DNA from: an uncultured Faecalibacterium sp.
Lineage (GTDB): Bacteria; Bacillota; Clostridia; Oscillospirales; Ruminococcaceae
Assembly: GCA_937915335.1 (NCBI GenBank)
Contig: CALDLZ010000059.1
Span: forward strand, 1-20,374
Length of the DNA stretch: 20,374 nucleotides
Reading direction: 5' to 3'
The translations under genes were made by a program, and so were the position numbers. The notes beneath the pieces were generated by a model. That model was not told the origin of the DNA and searched no databases. It saw only the letters and a program-made list of their open reading frames with translations. Shown here one piece after another: positions 6,695 to 15,457 of the stretch (within the stretch, counting starts at the first letter, position 1; every line of letters starts with the position of its first letter).

Positions 6695-6716
6695 TTTTTT
6701 CCCAGATAAACAAACA

Positions 6717-6757
6717 ACGCCCGCCGGGTGGTACTGTATGCCACACCCGGCGGGCGT
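6717..6757. terminator. Bidirectional terminator between the antitoxin gene and livF
   Basis: A 14-bp perfect stem, ACGCCCGCCGGGTG (6717-6730) with its complement at 6744-6757, and a 13-base loop. ATTGTTTTG follows on the plus strand and TGTTTGTTT on the minus strand, so it can stop both convergent operons. Confidence 0.85.
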
Positions 6758-6785
6758 ATTGTTTTGCTTTATGTCGTGTTACGGG

Positions 6786-7499
6786 TCAGCCGCCCAGATA
6801 AGCGCTGCGGACGCGCTCATTGGTCAGCAGCTCGGCACCGGTTCCATCCATGACCACACGGCCTGTCTCGAGGACATAGGCACGGTCGGCCACGGAAAGG
6901 GCCATCTGCGCGTTCTGCTCCACCAGCAGGATGGTCATGCCCTCCTTATGGATGTTCTGGATGATATCGAAGATCTCCTGCACCAGCAGGGGCGACAGGC
7001 CCATGGAGGGCTCATCCAGCATCAGCATGGAAGCGTTGCTCATCAGGGCACGCCCCATGGCCAGCATCTGCTGCTCGCCGCCAGACATGGTACCAGCCAT
7101 CTGCTTGCGGCGCTCCTTCAGGCGAGGGAAGAGGGTGAACACCTTTTCCTTGTTGGCCGCAATGGTGGAAGCGGGCTGGGTGTAAGCACCCATGTCCAGG
7201 TTCTCCTCCACGGTCATGTGCAGGAACACATGGCGGCCCTCCGGCACCTGTGCCAGACCGGCCTCGACGATCTTATGGGCACGCACGCCCTTGATGCTCT
7301 TGCCTTTGTACAGGATATCTCCTGTCTTGGGGTGGAGCAGGCCGGAGATGGTTTTCAGGGTAGTGGACTTACCCGCACCGTTGGCACCGATCAGGGTGAC
7401 GATCTCGCCCTCGTTCACCTCGAACGAGACATCCTTGACGGCGTGGATATTGCCGTAGTAAACATTGATGTTATCAACCTTCAGCATCGTTTCTGCCAT
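6786..7499 (-). CDS. livF: Branched-chain amino acid ABC transporter ATPase LivF
   Basis: A 237-aa cytoplasmic ATPase, second of the two ATPases of a LIV-type importer. Walker A GANGAGKST, the LivF-typical VPEGRHVFLHMTVEENL segment, signature MSGGEQQML, Walker B LMLDEPSMGLSP and LLVEQNAQ with the switch region are all present. The length is normal for the family. The ATG at 7499 follows GGAGGG at good spacing and lies four bases past the livG stop; codons further upstream belong to the overlapping livG sequence. It is the last gene of the livHMGF cluster and ends at a bidirectional terminator. It should pair with LivG on the LivH/LivM membrane core. Confidence 0.95.
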   Translation of the reverse strand: MAETMLKVDNINVYYGNIHAVKDVSFEVNEGEIVTLIGANGAGKSTTLKTISGLLHPKTGDILYKGKSIKGVRAHKIVEAGLAQVPEGRHVFLHMTVEENLDMGAYTQPASTIAANKEKVFTLFPRLKERRKQMAGTMSGGEQQMLAMGRALMSNASMLMLDEPSMGLSPLLVQEIFDIIQNIHKEGMTILLVEQNAQMALSVADRAYVLETGRVVMDGTGAELLTNERVRSAYLGG

Positions 7500-7503
7500 C
7501 GGT

Positions 7504-8343
7504 TCAGCCCTCCTTCTTGCCCAGGTAGGCTTCGATGACCTGGGGATTGTTGCGGATCTCGTCGGGAGTGCCCTTGGCAATGATGCGTCCAAAGTTCAGC
7601 ACTGCAATGCCCTCGCAGATGCCCATGACCAGGCTCATGTCGTGCTCGATCAGCAGCACAGCGATGTTGAACTCGTCACGGATGCGGCGGATGGTCTCGG
7701 TCAGCTCGGCGGTTTCCGAGGGGTTCATACCGGCGGCGGGCTCATCCAGCAGCAACAGCTTCGGACTGGTTGCCAGGGCGCGCATGATCTCCAGGCGGCG
7801 CTGCGCGCCATAGGGCAGGCTGCCTGCCTGGGTGTAGGCCAGATCTTCCATGTGGAAGATGTCCAGCAATTCAAAGGCACGCTCGGTGCAGCGCTTTTCC
7901 TCTTTCCAGTAGTTGGGCAGACGCACCAGCGAGGAAACCAGATTGTACTTCATGGACTCGTGCAGACCCGCCTTGATGTTATCGATGACGCTCAGATCCT
8001 TGAACAGGCGGATGTTCTGGAAGGTACGGGCAACGCCCATCCGGTTGACCTGATAGGTCTTTTTACCCGCCGTGGGCATACCATCGATCAGGATGGAACC
8101 GCGGGTGGGCTGGTAAACGTTGGTCAGCAGGTTGAACACGGTGGTCTTGCCGGCACCATTGGGGCCGATCAGACCGGTGATCTCGTTGCGGCCGATCATC
8201 AAGTTAAAACCGTCCACGGCGGTCAGACCGCCAAAGTCGATGCCCAGCTCACGGACATCCAGAATGGGCTTTTTGTCCTTATCGCGATCGGTCAGGAAGC
8301 CGCCGGAGGGGACACTGTTCAGTCTGGTCTGGAACTCACTCAT
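7504..8343 (-). CDS. livG: Branched-chain amino acid ABC transporter ATPase LivG
   Basis: A 279-aa ATPase. Walker A GPNGAGKTT, the LivG hallmark GVARTFQNIRLFKDLSVIDN, a modified signature LPYGAQRRLEI, Walker B LLLLDEPAAGMN and LLIEHDMSLVM are present. A roughly 25-residue N-terminal extension precedes the ATPase domain. The ATG at 8343 has GGAGGG eight bases upstream; a GTG three codons earlier lies too close to that site. Its start overlaps the end of livM by eight bases, which indicates translational coupling. It works with LivF to drive uptake of leucine, isoleucine and valine, or related ligands, through LivH/LivM. Confidence 0.95.
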   Translation of the reverse strand: MSEFQTRLNSVPSGGFLTDRDKDKKPILDVRELGIDFGGLTAVDGFNLMIGRNEITGLIGPNGAGKTTVFNLLTNVYQPTRGSILIDGMPTAGKKTYQVNRMGVARTFQNIRLFKDLSVIDNIKAGLHESMKYNLVSSLVRLPNYWKEEKRCTERAFELLDIFHMEDLAYTQAGSLPYGAQRRLEIMRALATSPKLLLLDEPAAGMNPSETAELTETIRRIRDEFNIAVLLIEHDMSLVMGICEGIAVLNFGRIIAKGTPDEIRNNPQVIEAYLGKKEG

Positions 8344-9364
8344 GGTCTGCACCCTCCTTTTCCGCTTTCTTATGGAACAGTTCGCCGTTCATTGCCTTTT
8401 CCACAATGCGGCTCACAGAGAAGTCATAGCTGCCCAGCAGTCCGCCCGGACGGAAGATCATCATCAGGATCAGCACCAGCGAGTAGATAACCATGCGGTA
8501 GCTGTCGAAGCTGCGGGTGGCCTCGGGCAGGATGGTCAGAACGGTAGCCGAGAGGATGGAGCCCAGCATGGAGCCCATGCCGCCCAGAACCACCATGACC
8601 AGGATCTCGATGGACTTCATAAAGCCGAAGGTGGAGGGGTTCAGAACGCCGATGTAGCAGGCGTACAGGCCGCCGGCCAGACCCGCAAAGGCTGCGGAGA
8701 AGGCAAAAGCCATGACCTTGTAATAGGTCGTCTGGATGCCGCAGCTCTCGGCAGCGATCTCATTATCACGGATGGCCAGCACAGCACGACCGTGGCGGCT
8801 CTTCATCATGGTATGGATGAGGAAGCAGGTGATGACCACGCACAGGAACACATTGGTAAAGTTCGAGTACTTGGGGATATTCTTCAGACCCTTGGCACCG
8901 TAGAACAGTTTGAAACCCAGCAGATCATCAATATTGTTCAGAGTAATGCGGATGATCTCGCCAAAGCCCAGGGTCAGGATGGCCAGATAGTCGCCGGTCA
9001 GGCGCAGGGCCGGGATGCCGATGAGCACGCCGAACAGACCAGCCACGATGCAGGCCAGCACCAGACCGATGGCAAAGGAGATGCCGCCGGGCAGGGAGCT
9101 GTACTTGGTGAACAACGCACAGGTATAGGCACCCACAGCCATAAAACCGGCATGGCCCAGCGGCAGCTGGCCCAGATAGCCGGTGGCAACGTTCAGGGAA
9201 ACGGCCAGAATGATATTGATGCCCACGGTGAGCAGCACCTTGTTCTGGTAAGTGGACAGCATATCCTTGGTAACGAAGGAAAGCACCACGAACAACAGGG
9301 CTACCAGCACGGCGTTCATCAGGTAGCGCACGGGCATTTTGATCGTTTTACGATTATTCTTCAT
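8336..9364 (-). CDS. livM: Branched-chain amino acid ABC transporter permease LivM
   Basis: A 342-aa integral membrane protein with about eight to ten helices. It carries the LivM hallmarks NVATGYLGQLPLGHAGFMAVGAY, the cytoplasmic loop IPALRLTGDYLAILTLGFGEIIRI that docks on the ATPases, and VVLGGMGSMLGSILSA near the C-terminus. The ATG at 9364 has GGAGGG seven bases upstream. Only 13 bases separate it from the livH stop. It forms a heterodimeric translocation pore with LivH. Confidence 0.94.
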   Translation of the reverse strand: MKNNRKTIKMPVRYLMNAVLVALLFVVLSFVTKDMLSTYQNKVLLTVGINIILAVSLNVATGYLGQLPLGHAGFMAVGAYTCALFTKYSSLPGGISFAIGLVLACIVAGLFGVLIGIPALRLTGDYLAILTLGFGEIIRITLNNIDDLLGFKLFYGAKGLKNIPKYSNFTNVFLCVVITCFLIHTMMKSRHGRAVLAIRDNEIAAESCGIQTTYYKVMAFAFSAAFAGLAGGLYACYIGVLNPSTFGFMKSIEILVMVVLGGMGSMLGSILSATVLTILPEATRSFDSYRMVIYSLVLILMMIFRPGGLLGSYDFSVSRIVEKAMNGELFHKKAEKEGADHE

Positions 9365-9377
9365 CTTCCTGCCCTCC

Positions 9378-10256
9378 TTACACCTTTTCCTGTACCTTGC
9401 GGCCGAGGAAGCCGGTGGGCTTGAACAGCAGCACGATGATCAGGATGGCAAACGTGACGGCATCCTTCCAGGCGGAAAGGCCGATGGCGGAAACGAAGCA
9501 CTCGCACAGGCCGATGGCGATACCGCCGATCATCGCGCCCGGGATGGAGCCGATGCCGCCCAGAACAGCAGCGACGAAGGCTTTCAGGCCCAGCATGGAG
9601 CCCATGGTGGGGGTAGCCTGCGGGTAAGAGCAGCAGTACAGCACCGAGCCAATACCGGCCAGCGCAGAGCCCACCGCAAAAGTAAAGGAAATGGTGCTGT
9701 TGACATTGATGCCCATCAGGCGGGCAGCGTCCATATCCTCAGAGACAGCGCGCATGGCCTTGCCCAGCTTGGTTTTCTGCACCAGGAAGGTCAGCACCAG
9801 CATAGACAACACGGTGACCACCAGCGTGATGATGGAGGTCAAACCAAGCGGCACCTTGCCCAGCATAAAGGTCTTGCTGTCATAGTAGGCAGGGATGACC
9901 TTTGCGCCCGAGCCCATGACCAGCTCAGCGGTGTACTCCAGGAAGAAGGAGACACCGATGGCCGTGATCAGTAGAGAGATACGGGGGGCGTTGCGCAGCG
10001 GGGTGTAGGCAACCTTTTCGATCACAACACCCAGCACGGTACAGGTAATGATGGTGGCACACACAGCCGTCACCGGGCCAAGGCCCAGCTGATTCATCAC
10101 GAACCAGGACATATACGCACCCACCATGATGATATCGCCATGGGCAAAGTTCAGCAGCAGGATGATACCGTACACCATGCTGTAACCCAGTGCGATCAGT
10201 GCATAGATGCTGCCAAGGGACAGACCGTTGATCAGCTGGCTAAAAAACACTGTCAT
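9378..10256 (-). CDS. livH: Branched-chain amino acid ABC transporter permease LivH
   Basis: A 292-aa membrane protein with about eight helices. It begins with QLINGLSLGSIYALIALGYSMVYGI and LLNFAHGDIIMVGAY, the classic LivH opening, and ends with the docking-loop and C-terminal motif FVAAVLGGIGSIPGAMIGG. The ATG at 10256 has AAGGAAG eight bases upstream. It is the first permease gene of the cluster. A terminator hairpin lies between it and livJ, so transcription of livHMGF probably depends on partial read-through. It pairs with LivM in the membrane. Confidence 0.94.
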   Translation of the reverse strand: MTVFFSQLINGLSLGSIYALIALGYSMVYGIILLLNFAHGDIIMVGAYMSWFVMNQLGLGPVTAVCATIITCTVLGVVIEKVAYTPLRNAPRISLLITAIGVSFFLEYTAELVMGSGAKVIPAYYDSKTFMLGKVPLGLTSIITLVVTVLSMLVLTFLVQKTKLGKAMRAVSEDMDAARLMGINVNSTISFTFAVGSALAGIGSVLYCCSYPQATPTMGSMLGLKAFVAAVLGGIGSIPGAMIGGIAIGLCECFVSAIGLSAWKDAVTFAILIIVLLFKPTGFLGRKVQEKV

Positions 10257-10292
10257 GGATCATACTTCCTTTCAGATATGGTAAAACAAAAC

Positions 10293-10331
10293 GCGGAGAC
10301 TGCCGAGCAAACCTGTTCCGGCGGTCTCCGC
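10293..10331 (-). terminator. Intercistronic terminator between livJ and livH
   Basis: GCGGAGAC (10293-10300) pairs with GTCTCCGC (10324-10331), extended inward by a G-T pair and four more base pairs for a 13-bp stem. On the minus strand it is followed by GTTTTGTTTTACC. It lies 69 bases past the livJ stop and should reduce, not abolish, expression of livHMGF relative to the binding protein. Confidence 0.75.
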
Positions 10332-10399
10332 AAGGGGTCATTCAAAATTGTTCAGGATCTCAAACACACCGTTTCACCGGTCAGACACGGAGAGCGGGA

Positions 10400-11620
10400 T
10401 CAGAACATTTCCTTCAGTACGGGGGTCTCGCCGTCGAAGCACAGGATAGCGGTCTGCTTGACGGGGTCATGGTGCTCGTCGAAGGTAAAGGTGCCGGTGA
10501 TGCCCTCGATGGTGCCGGAGGCAATGGCATCGATCACAGCCTGCTTGTACTCGTCGCTGCCCGCTTCCAGACCAGCGTCCTCAGCAGCCTGCAGGCCGTA
10601 AACTACGGTCATGGCTGCATCATAGCCCAGAGGCGCAAAGCCGTTGGGGTACTCCTCACCGTACTCAGCCTTGTAAGCATTCTCGAAATCGGGATTGGAA
10701 CCCTTTGCATAGTTGGCGCAGAAGTAAGCATCCTTCAGCTGATCAGCGGTTGCGTAGCCTTCCAGGCCATCCCAGCCGTCGCCGCCCAGGAACGGGCAGG
10801 TCATGCCAATATCACGGGCCTGCTTCAGGATCTTGCTCACGTCCTCATAGTAATTGGGGCAGAACACGACCTGAGGATCCTTGCCCATGATGCTGGTCAG
10901 CTGGGTCTTGAAATCCACGTCGCCCTTGGAGTAGCTCTCGTCATCGACGATGGTGCCGCCCTTTGCCTCGAACTCCTTGATGAAGTTCTCAGCCAGACCC
11001 TCGTTGTAATCAGCGCCCTTCTCAAAGATGACGGCTGCATTGGTGTAGCCCAGCTTCTCGTAAGCATAGTCAGCCATGTGGACACCCTGATAAGGATCGG
11101 TGAAGGTAGCACGGAAGACATTCTCGTTCACGGTGTCAGTCTCGGCATCGTAGGTAACAGCCTCGGCAGTAGCGGAAGCGGTGACCATGGGCATGTTATA
11201 CTCTGCGCTCTCAGCAGCGACAGCCAGGGTAGGTGCGGTCGTCACATCGCCCACCAGAGCGGTGATGCCTTCATCCACCAGCTTGGTGAAGCAGTTGACT
11301 GCCTGGGTCTCATCGCCCTGCTCATCCTCGGTCAGGATCTCGATCTGCTTGCCGTTGATGCCGCCCTTCTCGTTGACCTGCTTCAGGTACAGGGTCGCGC
11401 CATTGACAACAGCCTTGCCGTAAACAGAAACATCACCGGTCAGGGGGCCCATAACACCCACCTTGATGGTATCACCGGATGCGGTAGAACCGGCAGCAGA
11501 AGCTGCACCGGAAGAAGCGGCAGTGCTGGAAGAGGAGCCACCGCAGGCGGTCAAAACACCGGCAGCAGCCACAACACCGGCAGCAGCCAGGAAATTACGG
11601 CGAGAGATCATCTTTTTCAT
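10400..11620 (-). CDS. livJ: Branched-chain amino acid ABC transporter substrate-binding lipoprotein (LivJ-like)
   Basis: A 406-aa extracellular binding protein of the LivJ/leucine-binding family that captures ligand and delivers it to LivHM. Residues 1-26 form a lipoprotein signal with a twin-arginine-like stretch, SRRNFLAAAG (6-15), and a lipobox VLTAC, with Cys26 lipidated. A Ser/Ala/Gly-rich linker (about 27-50) follows, then the type I periplasmic-binding fold beginning IKVGVMGPLTGDVSVYGK. Blocks such as QVNEKGGINGKQIEIL and GYDAAMTVVYGLQAA are family-typical. The ATG at 11620 has AGGAGG ten bases upstream. It has its own strong promoter and a terminator behind it. Ligand preference among Leu, Ile and Val, or other amino acids, cannot be read from the sequence. 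Confidence 0.93.
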   Translation of the reverse strand: MKKMISRRNFLAAAGVVAAAGVLTACGGSSSSTAASSGAASAAGSTASGDTIKVGVMGPLTGDVSVYGKAVVNGATLYLKQVNEKGGINGKQIEILTEDEQGDETQAVNCFTKLVDEGITALVGDVTTAPTLAVAAESAEYNMPMVTASATAEAVTYDAETDTVNENVFRATFTDPYQGVHMADYAYEKLGYTNAAVIFEKGADYNEGLAENFIKEFEAKGGTIVDDESYSKGDVDFKTQLTSIMGKDPQVVFCPNYYEDVSKILKQARDIGMTCPFLGGDGWDGLEGYATADQLKDAYFCANYAKGSNPDFENAYKAEYGEEYPNGFAPLGYDAAMTVVYGLQAAEDAGLEAGSDEYKQAVIDAIASGTIEGITGTFTFDEHHDPVKQTAILCFDGETPVLKEMF

Positions 11621-11658
11621 AATACGTTATCCTCCTGTTGGAAGTTTTTCGTGAGATA

Positions 11659-11709
11659 GATACACAAAGCAGGGCGCTTCCCTCAAAGCCGCCCTGCTTT
11701 GTATGTATC
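11659..11709 (-). promoter_or_regulatory. Long hairpin at the 5' end of the livJ mRNA
   Basis: ACAAAGCAGGGCG (11664-11676) pairs perfectly with 11690-11702 for 13 bp. GATAC (11659-11663) and GTATC (11705-11709) extend it across a two-base bulge. The predicted livJ start lies near 11704, so the hairpin forms the very 5' end of the mRNA. No T tract follows on the minus strand, so it is more likely an RNA stabiliser or regulatory leader than a terminator. Confidence 0.6.
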
Positions 11710-11710
11710 C

Positions 11711-11739
11711 ATTATAGTCTCATCGGGTGGGTTGTGCAA
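11711..11739 (-). promoter_or_regulatory. livJ promoter
   Basis: On the minus strand: -35 TTGCAC (11734-11739), 17-base spacer, perfect -10 TATAAT (11711-11716). The rest of the gap up to the MATE gene (11740-11884) is AT-rich and holds no gene or clear terminator that I can see. Confidence 0.75.
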
Positions 11740-11884
11740 TTCACAAACCGTCCATACTTTTCCGGGCATTTTCCGGCATTTCATGTGAAAACTACCAAAA
11801 AATCCGCTATGTTTTTGGACATTTTTTCATTTAATTCACGTTATTTCATTCTGAAATGAAGGGCTTTCACGGATGTCAAAAAAG

Positions 11885-13228
11885 TTACAGACTCGTTTTT
11901 TCTTCCGTCCACCGGGCAATAGAGGTACCATAAAACACCACGGAGAGCCCGCTGCCCACGCACCATCCCACCGGCCAGGCCAGCCAGGTGCCGTTCACGC
12001 CGAACATCCGCGCAAACACCACGGCCAGCGTCATGCGCAGGAACATATCGGAAAGGGTGGTAGCCATAAAGCGGCCCATCATGCCGCAGCCCCGCATCAG
12101 GCCGTCCGAGCTGAGCTTGAAGGCCAGCAGCACATAGAAGGGCGACACGATATGGAAGAAAGCCACGCCGGTGCTGACAGCCTCCGCCGTGGGGTCATTC
12201 ATAAAGAGGAGCAGAAGCGGGCGGCCCGCCAGCAGGTAGAGGGCCGTGAAGCTCAGGCAGATGACGGCCAGCATCTTCACACCGGCCCCAAAGCCCGCCT
12301 TGACACGGTCGAGCTTCCTTGCGCCCACATTCTGGGAGGCGTAGTTCGAGATGCCGCTGCCCAGCGTGGAGACCGACGAGATGACCACATTGTTCAGCTT
12401 GGTGGCGGCGGCATAGCCCGCAATGACGCTGGAGCCAAAGGAATTGATGACGCTCTGGATGACGATGTTGCCCACCGAGACAAAGGTCTGCTGCAGGGTA
12501 CTCGGGATGGCCACCACGGCGATCTGCCCCAGCAGCTTCCAGGAGAACCAGACCCGCTTCCCTTCCGCCGGGGCAGCCTTCACCCGCCGGGACACCACCC
12601 ACAGCGAAAGGACACAACTCACGCCCTGGCACAGGAAGGTCGCCCAGGCCACACCGGCCACGCCCATACCAAATACTGCTACAAAGAGTACATCGACTGC
12701 AATATTTGCCGTAGAGGATACTGCAAGAAACAGAAAAGGCGTGCGGCTATCCCCCAGTGCCGAGAAAATACCGGTGGCCACATTATAGAGGAACAGAAAA
12801 GGCAGGCCCAGCGTGTAGATATCCAGATACTCCGCCGAATCCGCCATCAGCTCCGCCGGGGTGTGGATGAGTTCCAGCAGGCTCCGGCAGCACAGCAGGC
12901 CAGCGCCCATCAGCACCGCGCAGAGCGTCACCGTGCCGACAAGGGCCGAGGAAATGGCGGTTTTCATGGTGTCGTATTCTTTTGCCCCGAAGTATCGGGA
13001 CACGATGACCGAGCTGCCAATGTTGCAGCCGAACGAGAATGCCAGAAAGATCAGGGTGATCTCGAAGCTGTTGCCCACGGCGGCCAGCGCGTTCTCTCCA
13101 ATCAGCTTGCCCGCCACAAGGCTGTCGGCAATATTGTAGAGCTGCTGGAACAGGATGCTACCGAACATGGGCAGGCAGAACTGCCACAGCACTTTGGTGG
13201 GGCTTCCCACAGTTAAGTCTTTGTTCAT
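11885..13228 (-). CDS. MATE family efflux transporter
   Basis: A 447-aa membrane protein with about twelve helices in two similar halves, typical of MATE (DinF/NorM-like) cation-coupled exporters. Family landmarks include LPMFGSILFQQLYNIADSLV near the start, IFSALGDSRTPFLF in the first half, IPSTLQQTFVSVGNIVIQ at the start of the second half, and NYASQNVGARKLDRVK. The ATG at 13228 has GGAGG eight bases upstream. It is a single-gene unit: livJ downstream has its own promoter, and enolase lies divergently upstream. Its predicted leader contains a repeat-like element. Substrates (drugs, metabolites or host-derived compounds) cannot be inferred. Confidence 0.92.
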   Translation of the reverse strand: MNKDLTVGSPTKVLWQFCLPMFGSILFQQLYNIADSLVAGKLIGENALAAVGNSFEITLIFLAFSFGCNIGSSVIVSRYFGAKEYDTMKTAISSALVGTVTLCAVLMGAGLLCCRSLLELIHTPAELMADSAEYLDIYTLGLPFLFLYNVATGIFSALGDSRTPFLFLAVSSTANIAVDVLFVAVFGMGVAGVAWATFLCQGVSCVLSLWVVSRRVKAAPAEGKRVWFSWKLLGQIAVVAIPSTLQQTFVSVGNIVIQSVINSFGSSVIAGYAAATKLNNVVISSVSTLGSGISNYASQNVGARKLDRVKAGFGAGVKMLAVICLSFTALYLLAGRPLLLLFMNDPTAEAVSTGVAFFHIVSPFYVLLAFKLSSDGLMRGCGMMGRFMATTLSDMFLRMTLAVVFARMFGVNGTWLAWPVGWCVGSGLSVVFYGTSIARWTEEKTSL

Positions 13229-13263
13229 TTATCGTTCCTCCTCAAGGACAGGTTCCCCTTTGT

Positions 13264-13320
13264 ACAGCCTCTCAGTCTCACTCCGTTCGACAGCTCCCCT
13301 AGTATGGGAGTTCTTGGCAA
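13264..13320. repeat. Interspersed-repeat-like element in the MATE leader
   Basis: The stretch CAGCCTCTCAGTC...CGACAGCTCCCC...GGGAG...TTGGCAA contains an inverted repeat, CTCCC (13294-13298) with GGGAG (13306-13310). From memory it resembles a short palindromic repeat (CCTCTCAGTC-N-GACAGCTCCCC) scattered in genomes of Faecalibacterium and related gut clostridia; here it looks like a slightly diverged copy. It has no coding capacity. Confidence 0.5.
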
Positions 13321-13353
13321 AGACGTAAACAGAGTAGAACCCGCCTACACACA

Positions 13354-13382
13354 ATTGTACCCTTCCCCTTTTCTAAAGTAAA
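13354..13382 (-). promoter_or_regulatory. Possible MATE gene promoter
   Basis: On the minus strand: TTTACT (13377-13382), 17-base spacer, TACAAT (13354-13359). The start would be near 13347, giving a leader of about 120 bases that contains the repeat element. The -35 is a 4/6 match. Confidence 0.4.
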
Positions 13383-13470
13383 CCCACAAATTTATGCGGT
13401 TTCCGTATAAAATTATGCCCTTGCCGGACACACTCTCAATGTTTACAGTGGCAAACATCCCAAAACCCTC

Positions 13471-13499
13471 TTGCACAGGGACACGGGACGTGGTAGGAT
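13471..13499 (+). promoter_or_regulatory. Enolase promoter
   Basis: TTGCAC (13471-13476), 17-base spacer, TAGGAT (13494-13499). The predicted leader is about 54 bases. It can form a weak hairpin, TAGTT (13509-13513) with AACTA (13520-13524), before the ribosome site. Confidence 0.5.
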
Positions 13500-13511
13500 A
13501 ATAGTGGTTAG

Positions 13512-14858
<1,347 letters not shown>

Positions 14859-14902
14859 ATTCAGCAGTTCCAAACCATTTTCTTTTCTGTTTCTGCGTAT
14901 AG

Positions 14903-14943
14903 AAAGGAACGCCCTGCGGTTTTCCACCGCAGGGCGTTCCTTT
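14903..14943. terminator. Strong bidirectional terminator after enolase
   Basis: GGAACGCCCTGCGG (14906-14919) pairs perfectly with 14927-14940. AAA before and TTTT after make it usable on both strands. It serves enolase (plus) and the ECF component gene (minus), which converge here. Confidence 0.9.
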
Positions 14944-14946
14944 TAT

Positions 14947-15450
14947 TTAGTTCAGATGGATCTGCCGCTTGGCCGTCTGCAGGGCTTTCCGCAGCGGGCG
15001 GTAGAGCAGCAGCATAATGACAAAATTGCCCACACCGTGCATGGCATCGTAGGAAAGGCCGCTGAGCCACCAGCTCAACGCAAAGGCCGGGGTCTTGGCC
15101 ACCAGATACACCGCCGCGCACAGGGCACCGAAGCACAGACCGTACAGCCCGCTGAACACAGCCCAGCCAAAGGCATTGTCCATCCGGCGCAGCAGCCAGG
15201 CCAGCAGGGCCAACAGGTACCAGATATACAGGTACATGGCCCACCACAGCCCAAAACCATACAGCACGCCCTGCAGCAGGAGGAACACCGTAATAGCTCC
15301 CGGCGTTTCCCGGGGCAGTTCCAGCGCAAACAGGATGATGAGCAGCGTCACCGGCTCGATATTGGGCAGGCCGCTCATGGCCTGTTTGCTCACCACCAGC
15401 AGAGCCCCCATCAGGCCGCTGAGTACCAGCCGCAGGATCCGGGTATGCAC
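14947..15450 (-). CDS. ECF transporter substrate-specific (S) component-like membrane protein
   Basis: A 167-aa protein with about five to six membrane helices. It opens with RLVLSGLMGALLVVSKQAMSGLPNIEPVTLLIILFAL, typical of the N-terminal half of ECF S components, the membrane subunits that bind vitamins and share an energising EcfA-A'-T module. It ends with LSYDAMHGVGNFVIMLLLYRPLRKAL and a basic tail. A GTG start at 15450 is chosen: AAGGAG overlaps the stop of the preceding lipoprotein gene, although only three bases separate them. In-frame ATGs further upstream lie inside that gene without a ribosome site. No EcfA or EcfT gene is in the window, so a shared module elsewhere is assumed. Pairing with a transcobalamin-like DUF4430 lipoprotein hints at a cobamide, but this is inference. 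Confidence 0.7.
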   Translation of the reverse strand: MHTRILRLVLSGLMGALLVVSKQAMSGLPNIEPVTLLIILFALELPRETPGAITVFLLLQGVLYGFGLWWAMYLYIWYLLALLAWLLRRMDNAFGWAVFSGLYGLCFGALCAAVYLVAKTPAFALSWWLSGLSYDAMHGVGNFVIMLLLYRPLRKALQTAKRQIHLN

Positions 15451-15457
15451 GGGCTCC

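Noticed and set aside
6786..7592. A longer LivF starting at 7592
   Set aside because: The extra 31 residues overlap livG, have no homology to LivF and lack the ribosome site found before 7499.
7465..9974. Long plus-strand frames opposite livG, livM and livH
   Set aside because: Composition is His/Gln/Asp-rich, as expected from the reverse strand of membrane genes, and the minus-strand genes have full family motifs and ribosome sites.
11740..11884. Possible MATE gene terminator in the AT-rich gap (CCAAAAA with TTTTTGG)
   Set aside because: The stem is all A-T apart from two pairs and sits far from the stop, so it was not called.
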